The translations under genes and the position numbers were made by a program. The notes beneath the pieces were generated by a model that ran no database searches, had not been told where the DNA came from, and was given only the letters and a program-made list of their open reading frames with translations. From Rhodohalobacter barkolensis (lineage in GTDB: Bacteria; Bacteroidota; Rhodothermia; Balneolales; Balneolaceae), in the NCBI RefSeq assembly GCF_002834295.1, contig NZ_PISP01000002.1, positions 186,001 to 250,000 on the forward strand: a stretch of DNA of 64,000 bases, in the 5' to 3' direction. Positions 27,016-35,926 of the stretch are shown piece after piece. The stretch's first letter is position 1; each line of letters begins with the position of its first letter.

Positions 27016-28029
27016 ATGAAAATATTACCGTTATTTATTGCTTTTTTACTATTGCCTCTTTCAATGGTTTATGGCCAGACTAATACAGATACCGTAGATG
27101 ATTTGGAAAACCGCCTCAAATCGGAAGAATTTAATGTAGGTCTGCTGCTTCAATCTGTGGGGGTGCTTTCCCTTGATGATGATAATTTTAACGGGGGCCG
27201 ACAATTTGAACTGGGTGCAACCCGACTGGACATCAAAGGCCAGTTGCCCAGTAATTTTATTTACAGAATGCAGCTCGATTTCAGGAGATCACCCAGTATC
27301 ATAGATGCGCAGGTGGGCTACTGGTTCTCCGATCAGTTCAGAATTGTAACCGGAATGTTTAAACCTTTTTTAAGTGCTGATCTGGATCCGAGTCCGGCCG
27401 CAACAGATTTTATTAACCGTGCCCGATTGGTGGGTTCTATGTTGAATTCGCGGGAATTGGGAATTACAGCTTTAGGAGAAACTGAGGGTTTCAACTATCG
27501 TTTTGGAATATATAATGGAAATGGGCGCCAGCTTGGAAACGATGATAATAATTTTCTCTACACTGCACGACTAGGCTATCAAGTAAATCTCGAAGATAAT
27601 GGTACAGTCGATTTTGGTTTGAATGGAGCTGTCAATACATCTGAAGGGGAATCAGTTGGCAATTCAGGCTTATTTTCAGCCGGTGATCGAACGATTTACG
27701 GAGCGTTTGTGAAATACGATAGCGACACGTTTTTTGGAACAATTGAATTTCTTCAAACGGATTTTGAAGTACAGGGAGTAGATTTGGATGAAACCATTAC
27801 AGGTTTCTATGCAACGGTAGGGAATAATATTTCCGAACAAAGCCAATTGCTGGCAAGGTGGGATCATCTATCTTACGATGTACTTGGTAATGACTCGAAC
27901 CGTATGGTGCTTGGATGGAACTATCAGGCAACGCAGCTGGTCAGTTTTCAGCTAAACGGCTTACTCCAATTCAACGATGGAGTTGATAATCAGGCCGGAA
28001 TTTCCGGGAATCTTCAGTTTCACTTCTAA
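27016..28029 (+). CDS. Porin O/P-type outer-membrane protein, copy 2
   Basis: Tandem paralogue, 337 residues from the ATG at 27016. A frame beginning at 26959 adds 19 polar residues before the signal peptide and is rejected. The signal peptide runs from MKILPLFIAFLLLPLSMVYGQ. It shares DDDNFNGGRQFELGATRLDIKG, DLDPSPAATDFINRARLVGSML, NYRFGIYNGNG, RTIYGAFVKYDSDTFFGTIEFL and WDHLSYDVLG with copy 1. It ends LQFHF. It is 149 bases after copy 1 and followed by a strong terminator. Confidence 0.85.
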   Translation: MKILPLFIAFLLLPLSMVYGQTNTDTVDDLENRLKSEEFNVGLLLQSVGVLSLDDDNFNGGRQFELGATRLDIKGQLPSNFIYRMQLDFRRSPSIIDAQVGYWFSDQFRIVTGMFKPFLSADLDPSPAATDFINRARLVGSMLNSRELGITALGETEGFNYRFGIYNGNGRQLGNDDNNFLYTARLGYQVNLEDNGTVDFGLNGAVNTSEGESVGNSGLFSAGDRTIYGAFVKYDSDTFFGTIEFLQTDFEVQGVDLDETITGFYATVGNNISEQSQLLARWDHLSYDVLGNDSNRMVLGWNYQATQLVSFQLNGLLQFNDGVDNQAGISGNLQFHF

Positions 28030-28045
28030 GCAACATCTTGAAAAC

Positions 28046-28086
28046 AAAAAAGGAGTGTCAGGTTAAACCCGGCACTCCTTTTTTTA
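28046..28086. terminator. Bidirectional terminator between porin 2 and lgt
   Basis: Imperfect 12-pair stem AGGAGTGTCAGG/CCCGGCACTCCT with loop TTAAA, an A-run before and a T-run after, so it can stop transcription from both convergent genes. Confidence 0.9.
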
Positions 28087-28103
28087 TTTCGGTTAAATAA
28101 ATT

Positions 28104-29126
28104 TTACCACTTCACTTTTTTCCATAGAATCCAGATTCCAATCAGTACAAAGGGGACACTCAGGAGCTGCCCCATGTCAAAAGCGGCACCGACCAGAAAA
28201 TCGGCCTGAGTCTCTTTTGTAAACTCGATTAAAAACCGGCCTGTAAAGAGCATGATTAAGAAAGCACCAAAAAGCGATCCTTCCGGTGGATTTTTCTTGT
28301 ATTTATTGTAGATCACAAAAAGTACACCAAGAACAATGACACATAAAATTGCTTCATAAAGCATAGATGGATGCCTTGGGATCAATCTTTCCGCTTCACT
28401 CAGTTGGTTTGAAGCTTTAAATATAATGGCCCATGGCAAATCGGTGGGTACACCCACAATTTCAGAGTTAAAGAAGTTGCCGGTCCGGATAAACATACCA
28501 CCAATGGCTACGCCGGGGACAACTCTGTCGGCCACCCACATGAACGATGTATTAGCCGTTCGCTTGGCGTAAAGATACATCGCAATGATGATGCCGATGG
28601 CCGCTCCGTGGCTGGCTAAGCCTCCCACCCAAACTTGAGGAATCAGATGGATATTGCGGAGATAAAACTCTGCCTCGTAAAAGAATACATGCCCCAGTCG
28701 AGCACCAATTACCGTTGCAACCAAAACATAGATTAATAGTCGATCCAGCTCCTCCTGACTTCTTCCGGCATCTTTGTACATCTTTAAACCGACGAAATAG
28801 CCCGACATAAACGCCATGGCGAACATCAATCCGTACCATCGGGGCTCGATGGGGCCGATAGAGCTGATAGACGGTGAATCGATCAACAGAAATGGAAGCT
28901 GGCCTACAATAAATGCTCCAATGATTAATCCTGCAGCTTTCCACCCTTCCGGTTCTGGCGCATCCTTTCCATTTTGAGCGGGGGGTTTGATTTTACTCCA
29001 GCCAAAATAGATGAGAGCTGCGGCAATTACGATTCCCCAGATAGAAATTGGAACGGGCAAACTGATTTCAGGAATACTGACTAAAACGGGATCAAAATCC
29101 CAGGTAATATAACTACTGTTGTTCAT
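28104..29126 (-). CDS. lgt: Prolipoprotein diacylglyceryl transferase
   Basis: Inner-membrane enzyme that transfers diacylglycerol from phosphatidylglycerol to the lipobox Cys of prolipoproteins. It has 340 residues and about seven membrane helices. Recognisable: RWYGLMFAMAFMSGYFVG, the ARLGHVFFYE strand, VGGLASHGAAIGI (the conserved His), IRTGNFFNSEIVG (the NxxNxE core) and HPSMLYEAI. The C-terminal LFTGRFLIEFTKE is also typical. It acts on the predicted lipoproteins at 8389 and 59709. It is 85 bases downstream of the AsmA-like gene. Confidence 0.96.
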   Translation of the reverse strand: MNNSSYITWDFDPVLVSIPEISLPVPISIWGIVIAAALIYFGWSKIKPPAQNGKDAPEPEGWKAAGLIIGAFIVGQLPFLLIDSPSISSIGPIEPRWYGLMFAMAFMSGYFVGLKMYKDAGRSQEELDRLLIYVLVATVIGARLGHVFFYEAEFYLRNIHLIPQVWVGGLASHGAAIGIIIAMYLYAKRTANTSFMWVADRVVPGVAIGGMFIRTGNFFNSEIVGVPTDLPWAIIFKASNQLSEAERLIPRHPSMLYEAILCVIVLGVLFVIYNKYKKNPPEGSLFGAFLIMLFTGRFLIEFTKETQADFLVGAAFDMGQLLSVPFVLIGIWILWKKVKW

Positions 29127-29211
29127 AAGATGATTTTAATTCAAGTGGCGCCGTCCAAAATACAAAAGAGTGAGGGAAGCTGCATTCAAATTATTGGCAG
29201 CTCCAAACTCA

Positions 29212-32200
29212 TCAATTTCCTCCAAAAATTCTGCGAAGGGCGTCTCCCGCACGATCGCGGAGAATATCCTGAATGACTGACGTATCGGGACGTACCTGTG
29301 GATCTTCCGATGTTCCGGTAATGAGGACCGGTACCGCAAGTGTACCGTCTTCCCGCTGTAGTGCCTCGGCCGCTTCGTTTGAAATGACTGTTGCAATGCC
29401 ACGTTTAAACCGTTCGGGAAGGAAAAGTGTGGCTTTGTAATTAATTGCATCGGTTACCAAGTGCTGCGTTCCTTCCAATTCCATGCCGATGTTGTCACTG
29501 GTTAGACTGAAATCTTCCAGCGTCATCACGGTATCTTTGATGGCAAAAGTTGACGTGAACTCATCCAGATTCATTCGGTTGAGTTCATCCGCGCGGAGGA
29601 ACTGAGCCAGACGCTGCTGTATCGGATGTCCTTCAATTCGTCCCTCGGCCAGCCCGAATGTTCCGGATGCATCTGTTGTAGTGATGTCCGGTGCGGCCGT
29701 TTCATCCAGTTCGGTATAATATTCAAATTCTGAACTGAATAGTCCGCTGATGTACTCATGAAACTTACTATCGCTCCCCATAAAACCGGTGTCACGGAAA
29801 AATGCCTTTGCCCGTAAATCTGTAAGAGATCCGTTAAACTGAACATTAGTGCGAAGCGGATCGGGCACTTTCCAGATCATTGTTCCTGTAGCGGCGCCTT
29901 CGAACATGCTGGCTTCAGATTCATCCAGAATCAGTTCGTCGGGGTTCATTCGTCCTGAACCGGTGATTGATGTGATCGGCAACCCAAATATTACGAGACT
30001 ATCAATATTTGCCGTTACATCTGCGGTCAGATTTGGCAGGTTGATGGGCAGCGGCTCTTCATCTGTTTCCTCTTCCCAGTCAATCATTTCATCCATGTTG
30101 AGGAATCGGCTGCGGTAGTTTCCGGTCATATTTGGCATCGTCGCTTCCGAATTATGGCTCTCTTCAAGGAAACCGAGATATCTGCGTAGTGAGCCCTCCA
30201 GCTCAAAGTCTGACGAGCCATAGTTCATGGAAAATTGTTCCAGCGTCATTACCTCAGGGGTTGTACTCAGTCTTCCCTGGAGATCCGTAACCGGCAGTGG
30301 GATGGAGTCTCCGATGGCATTGACGTTGCTTACCTCTAACGATCCATTCAGGGCAATTTGAGTCGGATCACCGGCCGGGCCCCGCGCATTCAGATTCATC
30401 ACTGCATTCCCGGTCAGTTCCTGAATCCAGGGTTCAAGCGGATAGTATGTGGAGATGTCATCAAAAAGAGCATTTCCATCGAATGTAAGATCGAATGTAG
30501 GATTTTCACTTAAATAGTTGGAAACAGTGCCGGTCATGACGAGGGCATTTTCGCCGGTTCGGAATCGTGAATTGCTGATTGTTAAGCGAGTTCCCGTCGC
30601 TTCGGCAACAAAGGTGATGTCTTCCAGCGGACGGGCCACACTGCTGTGCGAAATGTAGCCGTTTTGAAGTTCAATAGTACTGCTTTGAAGCAGGGCTTCA
30701 ATTTGATCCGGGTCAGGTTCTCCCTGAAGTTGAATTTGCGCATCCAGCTGTCCTCGCATCATCAATGTATCCTCATCAATTGGGTAGAACTCTTTTACAG
30801 TAGCCAGGTCGAAATTCAAATTGGCTGAAAGGTCAACCGATCGGGTGTTTTCATTCAGTGGGTTGAGAACAGATCCCGTCATAGTAAACTGATTAGACTC
30901 TGCTCTGAGTCCCGACTGATTGATCGTAATTCGATCTTGATTCGCTTCAATGTCGGCTTCAATATTTTCGATTGGCCGAGGAACATCCGCATATTTAATT
31001 CTGCCATCAGTAAGCTTGAAAATTCCAGAAAAGGTTGCCTCTTCGGGTTGATCCATCCGACCGTTTGCGTTGGCATTTGCTTCCAGGAGTCCGGCAAGTT
31101 CATCAACTCCAAACTCTTCGATAGGGTAAAATCGGCTCAGTGTCCCGAGATCCACATCGCCGTCCAGTTCAACAGAGAAAACCCCATCATCGTCAAGCGG
31201 ACGTTCGAGAGTACCTGTTGCCGTTATGGTATTGTCTCCGGCACGGGCACGAAAATCACGGATGGTAGCAAGGTCGTTACTAATATCTACCTGAATGATA
31301 ATATCCTCGATAGCGTCGGGAAGATCCGGATTTTGCAGGTATCCGTCGGCCACATCAATAACTAGATCGAACTGAGGCAGATCCTCCTCTGTTATTTGCC
31401 CCGAAACCGATCCTTCCAGGCGCATTGAGCCACGGGTTTCGAGTCCGGCAAGTACTTCATCATATTCCGGCGGTGCCAGTCGGAGAAGTTCACCAAAGTT
31501 ATCTGAACTGGATGAGAATTGGAGATCGACTGACGGTGCGTCAGAACTCCAGTTCGAGATGTTACCGGTAAGGTTCAGGGCCAGTTCACGAATGGAAAAA
31601 ACACCTTCGCTCAGGGTTAAAACTTCGTTTTCGAGATCAAGAGTGGAGGTTTGGTTTAGACTGAGGGATAAATTGCTGACGTAATTGGTTTCGTCAATAG
31701 TGGCACTCAGGGAGCCGAGTTGAGCATCCACAGTACTTTCAATCAAGTCGGCGAAACGGAGTGAAATGTCGGCATCCAGTTCCGACAGGTTGAACAGAGA
31801 ACGGGTGGTTTCATCTCTGTATGTGAGTTCTGCTTCACGGATCGTGAACCGGGAAATATCAATAGCCATACCTTCCTCTTCCTCGGCAGACTCTTCGTCA
31901 GCTAAATCGAGTAAGAAATCTATGTTCGATGTGGAATCCTCATAAATATGATACGAGATTGAAGGTCGATTAATCGAGAGCTTTGATATGGATAGCTCAC
32001 TTCTGATAAGAGGTAAGAGTTCAACACCAACAATAAGATCATCAACGGTTGCTAACGTATCTCCCTCCGGAGTTGGAAGTAGAAAATTCTCCAGCTCAAC
32101 ACCAAACTGTGGGAAGGTTCGGAAAAAGGTAAGCGACATATTTTCAACCTGAACATCGCTGCCGGTGATGGCCCGGACTTCGGGTAGAATCATTCCTTTT

Positions 32201-32292
32201 AGACGGTCATCAGTGAAATAGAGGTTCAGCGCTACAATGATAATGGTGAGCAGGATGATGAACCCTGCGAAGATCTTGAGAAAGGTTTTCAT
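29212..32292 (-). CDS. AsmA family protein
   Basis: Large envelope protein of 1026 residues. One N-terminal membrane anchor (about 5-25) is followed by a long beta-rich periplasmic region with repeated strand-turn units, such as the two FDGNALFDDISTYYPLEPW- and LSANLNFDLATVKEFYPIDE-like segments. The C-terminal AsmA domain is near FSSEFEYYTELDE to LEDFSLTSDNIGMELEGTQH. Related proteins (AsmA, TamB, YhdP) form lipid-conducting bridges between the membranes, so transport of phospholipids to the outer membrane is a reasonable inference. The frame overlapping its 3' end on the same strand is a shadow. Confidence 0.88.
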   Translation of the reverse strand: MKTFLKIFAGFIILLTIIIVALNLYFTDDRLKGMILPEVRAITGSDVQVENMSLTFFRTFPQFGVELENFLLPTPEGDTLATVDDLIVGVELLPLIRSELSISKLSINRPSISYHIYEDSTSNIDFLLDLADEESAEEEEGMAIDISRFTIREAELTYRDETTRSLFNLSELDADISLRFADLIESTVDAQLGSLSATIDETNYVSNLSLSLNQTSTLDLENEVLTLSEGVFSIRELALNLTGNISNWSSDAPSVDLQFSSSSDNFGELLRLAPPEYDEVLAGLETRGSMRLEGSVSGQITEEDLPQFDLVIDVADGYLQNPDLPDAIEDIIIQVDISNDLATIRDFRARAGDNTITATGTLERPLDDDGVFSVELDGDVDLGTLSRFYPIEEFGVDELAGLLEANANANGRMDQPEEATFSGIFKLTDGRIKYADVPRPIENIEADIEANQDRITINQSGLRAESNQFTMTGSVLNPLNENTRSVDLSANLNFDLATVKEFYPIDEDTLMMRGQLDAQIQLQGEPDPDQIEALLQSSTIELQNGYISHSSVARPLEDITFVAEATGTRLTISNSRFRTGENALVMTGTVSNYLSENPTFDLTFDGNALFDDISTYYPLEPWIQELTGNAVMNLNARGPAGDPTQIALNGSLEVSNVNAIGDSIPLPVTDLQGRLSTTPEVMTLEQFSMNYGSSDFELEGSLRRYLGFLEESHNSEATMPNMTGNYRSRFLNMDEMIDWEEETDEEPLPINLPNLTADVTANIDSLVIFGLPITSITGSGRMNPDELILDESEASMFEGAATGTMIWKVPDPLRTNVQFNGSLTDLRAKAFFRDTGFMGSDSKFHEYISGLFSSEFEYYTELDETAAPDITTTDASGTFGLAEGRIEGHPIQQRLAQFLRADELNRMNLDEFTSTFAIKDTVMTLEDFSLTSDNIGMELEGTQHLVTDAINYKATLFLPERFKRGIATVISNEAAEALQREDGTLAVPVLITGTSEDPQVRPDTSVIQDILRDRAGDALRRIFGGN

Positions 32293-32383
32293 GTGTCTCC
32301 GATTGTTATTGAACTGTTTCTAAAAAGATAACACGTTTTGATGAATAATCGAGTTAAGAAAAGATACTCGGTTACGGTAAGCT

Positions 32384-32430
32384 TAATAAAAAAAGCCTGT
32401 TTTGCTCATCAAATGAACAGAACAGGCTTT
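32384..32430 (-). terminator. Terminator after gltX
   Basis: Arms AAAGCCTGTT (32392-32401) and AACAGGCTTT (32421-32430) are exact complements. Read on the minus strand, the hairpin is followed by a run of about eight T (32391-32384). It lies just beyond the gltX stop. Confidence 0.88.
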
Positions 32431-32455
32431 GATACTCTTAAGTTTCTATTTTTAA

Positions 32456-33946
32456 CTAATCCAGCTTTTCCAGTGCAGTGTTTAAGCGTTTTAGCACGAT
32501 CTCCTTTCCAAGTAATTCCATGGATGCAAACAAGTCGGGCCCAAAACCCTGTCCTGTTACGGCAATACGAAGAGGCATCATTAATTTGCCAAAACCAACA
32601 TCATTTACATTGATCACATCCTCGAGATGACTCTTTAATGTGGCTGCTTTAAATTCGTCATCCTGAAGTCCACTAATTTTCTCTCTGTATTGAGAAACCA
32701 AGTCTGAGCTGTCCGATTTCCATTTTTTGAGAGCTTTTTCATCATACTCTTCAGGATCATCGAAAAAGAAACTTCCCATATCCAGAAGTTCATCAATTTT
32801 ACTGACGCGGTCTTTCAAAAGCGAAATTGCTTTCTGCAGATATTCATCATCCGGAAATTCAACACCTTTGGCTTTAGCGATTGGCCTTAATCGTTCGGCA
32901 ATGGCTTTGTCTGTTTGTTCTCGCAAGTAGTGCTCATTATACCACAGTAACTTTTTGTGGTTAAAGACCGCACCGCCTTTGCTTACCCGGTCTAATGAAA
33001 AGAGATGGCAGAGTTCATTCAGAGAGTGAATTTCACTATCGTCTCCCGGACTCCAACCTAGATACGCCAGGAAATTGACCAGTGCTTCCGGCTCATAATT
33101 TTGTTTGATATACTCTTTTGTGTTCACCGGAATTCCCTCTTCCTCCGCTTTTCGCTTGGAGAGTTTTCCACCGCTTGGTGACATGATCAAGGGCAGATGT
33201 GCCATTTGCGGGGGTTCCCAGCCAAATGCCTGATACAGAAGAATATGCTTTGGCGTACTGCTGAGCCACTCTTCTCCACGAATAACATGAGAGATCTCCA
33301 TCAAATGATCGTCCACAACGTTAGCAAGATGGTAGGTAGGCATCCCGTCAGATTTCAGCAGAACCTGATCGTCCAGTCCTTTTGATTCGAATGAAACATG
33401 TCCGCGAATGAGATCTTCAAAACGGATGGTTTCACGTCGCGGTACTTTCAGGCGAATTACATACTCTTCACCGGCTTCAAGCTTTTTCTCGACCTCATCC
33501 TGCGAAAGGGTCAGGCTGTTTTTCATCGACTGACGTGTGACGGCGTCATATTTTGGAGATGGATTCCCTGACTTTTTCAGGCGTTCACGCATCTGATCGA
33601 TTTCATCGGTAGTGTCGAACGCGTAGTAGGCTTTGTCATCCTCAATCAGCTGTTTAGCATATTTATGATAGATCTCCTGGCGTTCACTTTGTCGGTAAGG
33701 TCCAAAATCACCGCCTTCATTTGGGCCTTCGTCAATATCCATGCCGCACCAATTCAGAGAATCTACAATATCCTGTTCTGCCCCCTCTACATATCGGCTT
33801 TGATCGGTATCTTCAATTCGTAGAATAAATTTTCCACCCGAATGGGATTTTGCAAATAGATAGTTGTAAAGTGCGGTTCGGAGTCCGCCAATGTGCAAAA
33901 ATCCTGTGGGTGATGGTGCAAAACGCACGCGTACTGATCCTTCCAT
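32456..33946 (-). CDS. gltX: Glutamate-tRNA ligase
   Basis: Charges tRNA-Glu (class I aminoacyl-tRNA synthetase). It has 496 residues. The N-terminal RFAPSPTGFLHIGGLRTALYNYL holds the HIGH box, and the KLSKRKAE motif (KMSKS equivalent) is near residue 258. An all-alpha anticodon-binding domain follows from about 330. No GatCAB genes and no glnS are in the window, so whether it also charges tRNA-Gln is not decided here. The tRNA-Gln at 43773 is a natural test substrate. Confidence 0.97.
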   Translation of the reverse strand: MEGSVRVRFAPSPTGFLHIGGLRTALYNYLFAKSHSGGKFILRIEDTDQSRYVEGAEQDIVDSLNWCGMDIDEGPNEGGDFGPYRQSERQEIYHKYAKQLIEDDKAYYAFDTTDEIDQMRERLKKSGNPSPKYDAVTRQSMKNSLTLSQDEVEKKLEAGEEYVIRLKVPRRETIRFEDLIRGHVSFESKGLDDQVLLKSDGMPTYHLANVVDDHLMEISHVIRGEEWLSSTPKHILLYQAFGWEPPQMAHLPLIMSPSGGKLSKRKAEEEGIPVNTKEYIKQNYEPEALVNFLAYLGWSPGDDSEIHSLNELCHLFSLDRVSKGGAVFNHKKLLWYNEHYLREQTDKAIAERLRPIAKAKGVEFPDDEYLQKAISLLKDRVSKIDELLDMGSFFFDDPEEYDEKALKKWKSDSSDLVSQYREKISGLQDDEFKAATLKSHLEDVINVNDVGFGKLMMPLRIAVTGQGFGPDLFASMELLGKEIVLKRLNTALEKLD

Positions 33947-34073
33947 GAAACTTGTTTTATGATGAAATTTAATTAGCTTCTAAAAATACGGCGATTTATG
34001 AACGAAGGCTAATCAAATCCGATTGGTTGTTATGATCGACCAAATAGCCATCCACTAAATAATATTACTGATT

Positions 34074-34796
34074 ATGAAATTTGCCCGAATCTTACTCTAC
34101 TTCACCTTTTTTGTGGCTCTTGTATTCCTTATGTCCGGGTATGGATATCAATGGAATATCTGGGATTTGGGAACGGGGTTCACTCTGCTTAGATATGCGG
34201 CTTATGCATTGATCGGGATATTTGTAGTCAGTGCGGTGTCTCTTTGGTTTTTACGGAAGTCCGGGTTTAAGGCAACGTCATATCTCGTAATTATATTAAT
34301 TCTGTCGGGTGCGGCATCGGGTACAGCACTCTACTGGCAGCAAAGAGCACAGTCTGTGCCAGCAATACATGATATTTCTACAGATTTAGATTCACCTCCT
34401 GAGTTTAGCGCTATGGTAAGATTACGCGCTGACGCCCCGAATCCTCCGGAATATGCAGGTGAAGAAACTGCAAATGCTCAGCGTGAAGCCTACCCCGAAA
34501 TCCAGCCCTTGATTCTGGATGCAGATCTGCAAGATGTAATGGATGAAGCGGTAATGCTGGTTGTAAATCGCCGGTGGGAATTAGTTGCCATTAACCGGCA
34601 GCAAGGCAGGATTGAGGCCACAGAAAATCTGGCGTGGTTTGGATTTAAGGATGATGTTGTTTTGCGATTTTCTGAAACCAGCGAGGGAACCCGTGTGGAC
34701 ATGCGCTCTAAATCAAGAATTGGCCGAAGTGATGTTGGAGTGAATGCGAAACGAATCGAACAATTTTTGGGCGACCTTGAGAATAGATTTGAGTAA
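34074..34796 (+). CDS. DUF1499 membrane protein
   Basis: 240 residues. Three hydrophobic segments at the N-terminus (about 5-25, 38-58, 65-88) are followed by a soluble DUF1499 domain (about 95-240): IHDISTDLDSPPEF, then YPEIQPLILDADLQDVMDEAV, NRRWELVAINRQQGRIEATENLAWFGFKDDVVLR, and VDMRSKSRIGRSDVGVNAKRIEQFLGDL. The pattern resembles START/SRPBCC-like lipid-pocket proteins, but the family role is unknown. It is divergent from gltX. Confidence 0.88.
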   Translation: MKFARILLYFTFFVALVFLMSGYGYQWNIWDLGTGFTLLRYAAYALIGIFVVSAVSLWFLRKSGFKATSYLVIILILSGAASGTALYWQQRAQSVPAIHDISTDLDSPPEFSAMVRLRADAPNPPEYAGEETANAQREAYPEIQPLILDADLQDVMDEAVMLVVNRRWELVAINRQQGRIEATENLAWFGFKDDVVLRFSETSEGTRVDMRSKSRIGRSDVGVNAKRIEQFLGDLENRFE

Positions 34797-34905
34797 GCTT
34801 TTTCAGAAAGCACAAAGGGTTTGATTGGGTGAATCTTCGCAACCGGGTGTTTTACGATCAAATAATATTCAGTGGGTTTGTGTAACTATACGTATTAAGC
34901 GGATT

Positions 34906-34936
34906 TTGCTCATCAAAATTGCTGGACGTATATTTA
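34906..34936 (+). promoter_or_regulatory. Candidate promoter of the VOC gene
   Basis: TTG (34906-34908), 20 bases, then TATATTTA (34929-34936), one mismatch from TAnnTTTG. The predicted start is about 32 bases before the ATG at 34974. Confidence 0.4.
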
Positions 34937-34973
34937 TTGAAATTTCAACCACCAAATAAATGAACCAGTAATT

Positions 34974-35402
34974 ATGTCAGATTCTAAAATTCCCCGATTT
35001 CATCTTGCTTTTCCCGTTAAAGAGTTAGAAAAAACGATGACCTTTTACAGAGATCTTCTCGGTTGCAAAACCGGGCGCAGCTCCGAAAAATGGATCGATT
35101 TTGACTTTTGGGGTCATCAGGTTGTTGCCCATGTGAGCCCGGAAGATGCAGGGAAATCTGCATCAAACGAGGTGGATGGTCATGCCGTGCCGGCCAAACA
35201 TTTTGGGGTAATCCTTGAGTGGGATGAATTTCACGAGCTCGCAGATCGATTAAAGGAGCATGAGATCAACTTTGTGATCGAACCCTATGTTCGTTTTGAA
35301 GGAAAGCCGGGAGAGCAGGCTACCATGTTTCTGCTCGATCCAAGCGGAAACGCATTGGAATTCAAGTCATTTCGGGATGAGAGCCAGATCTTTGCTAAAT
35401 AA
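34974..35402 (+). CDS. VOC family protein (glyoxalase/dioxygenase fold)
   Basis: 142-residue vicinal oxygen chelate protein with two beta-alpha-beta-beta-beta modules. The N-terminal FHLAFPVKELEKTMTFYRDLLGCKTG carries a metal-type His, VVAHVSP follows, then HFGVILEWDEFHELADRL in the second module, and FLLDPSGNALEFKSF holds the final Glu. Possible activities are lactoylglutathione lyase, extradiol dioxygenase or drug binding; none can be chosen. It is convergent with the gene at 35405, separated by 2 bases. Confidence 0.85.
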   Translation: MSDSKIPRFHLAFPVKELEKTMTFYRDLLGCKTGRSSEKWIDFDFWGHQVVAHVSPEDAGKSASNEVDGHAVPAKHFGVILEWDEFHELADRLKEHEINFVIEPYVRFEGKPGEQATMFLLDPSGNALEFKSFRDESQIFAK

Positions 35403-35404
35403 AA

Positions 35405-35785
35405 TTAGTTTTCCAGTTCCTTTAATTTGAATTCTGAGAGTTCAAGCCGGGCTTTGCTTAATACGCGCTCGGCTATTTTTTTATCTTTTCGGCGAATATA
35501 AACTGTGGCAGTACCGTGATCGGCCCCCGGAAGTTCATTCATTACCTTCATAGACTTTCCTACAATTTCAATCTTGGCTCCAAACCATCCCGGTTTATAA
35601 TTTATCTCCTCAATATCCTCGAAAGAAATCTTAAGCTCTTTCAAATCGGACTTGATTAGGCCAACAACCGTGTCCTGGCTTTCAAATTCGAGTATCAATT
35701 CATCTTCGCCAATATGGAGTAAGCCCTTCGCTTCTGTCAGGCCGTAGTTTAGATTTTTAATACGAAAAGGAATTCGCCTGCTCAT
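35405..35785 (-). CDS. Small hypothetical protein, PH-like beta fold suspected
   Basis: 126 residues from the ATG at 35785 (MSRRIPFRIKNLNYGL). The frame extends 38 residues upstream, but that segment has no family character. Short strands such as GLLHIGEDELILEFESQD, KELKISFEDIEEINYKPGWFGAKIEIVGKSM and TATVYIRRKDKKIAERVLSKA look like a bacterial PH or GRAM-like sandwich with a C-terminal helix. I do not recognise a named family. It diverges from the lamin-tail gene. Confidence 0.65.
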   Translation of the reverse strand: MSRRIPFRIKNLNYGLTEAKGLLHIGEDELILEFESQDTVVGLIKSDLKELKISFEDIEEINYKPGWFGAKIEIVGKSMKVMNELPGADHGTATVYIRRKDKKIAERVLSKARLELSEFKLKELEN

Positions 35786-35926
35786 AGTATACTCAGATTG
35801 AAAATTCTGTTGGTTAAAGTATTGTATTTCTGAATGATTCAAAATATAGAATCTTTTGCAGTGGTCCTTTTCAAAATGTAAATTCAAAGTACTGTACAAA
35901 TAAAGCAGAGAGAAAATTGAATTGAA

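Noticed and set aside
29136-29450. Minus-strand frame at the AsmA 3' end
   Set aside because: It overlaps the real C-terminus in another frame and has no domain.
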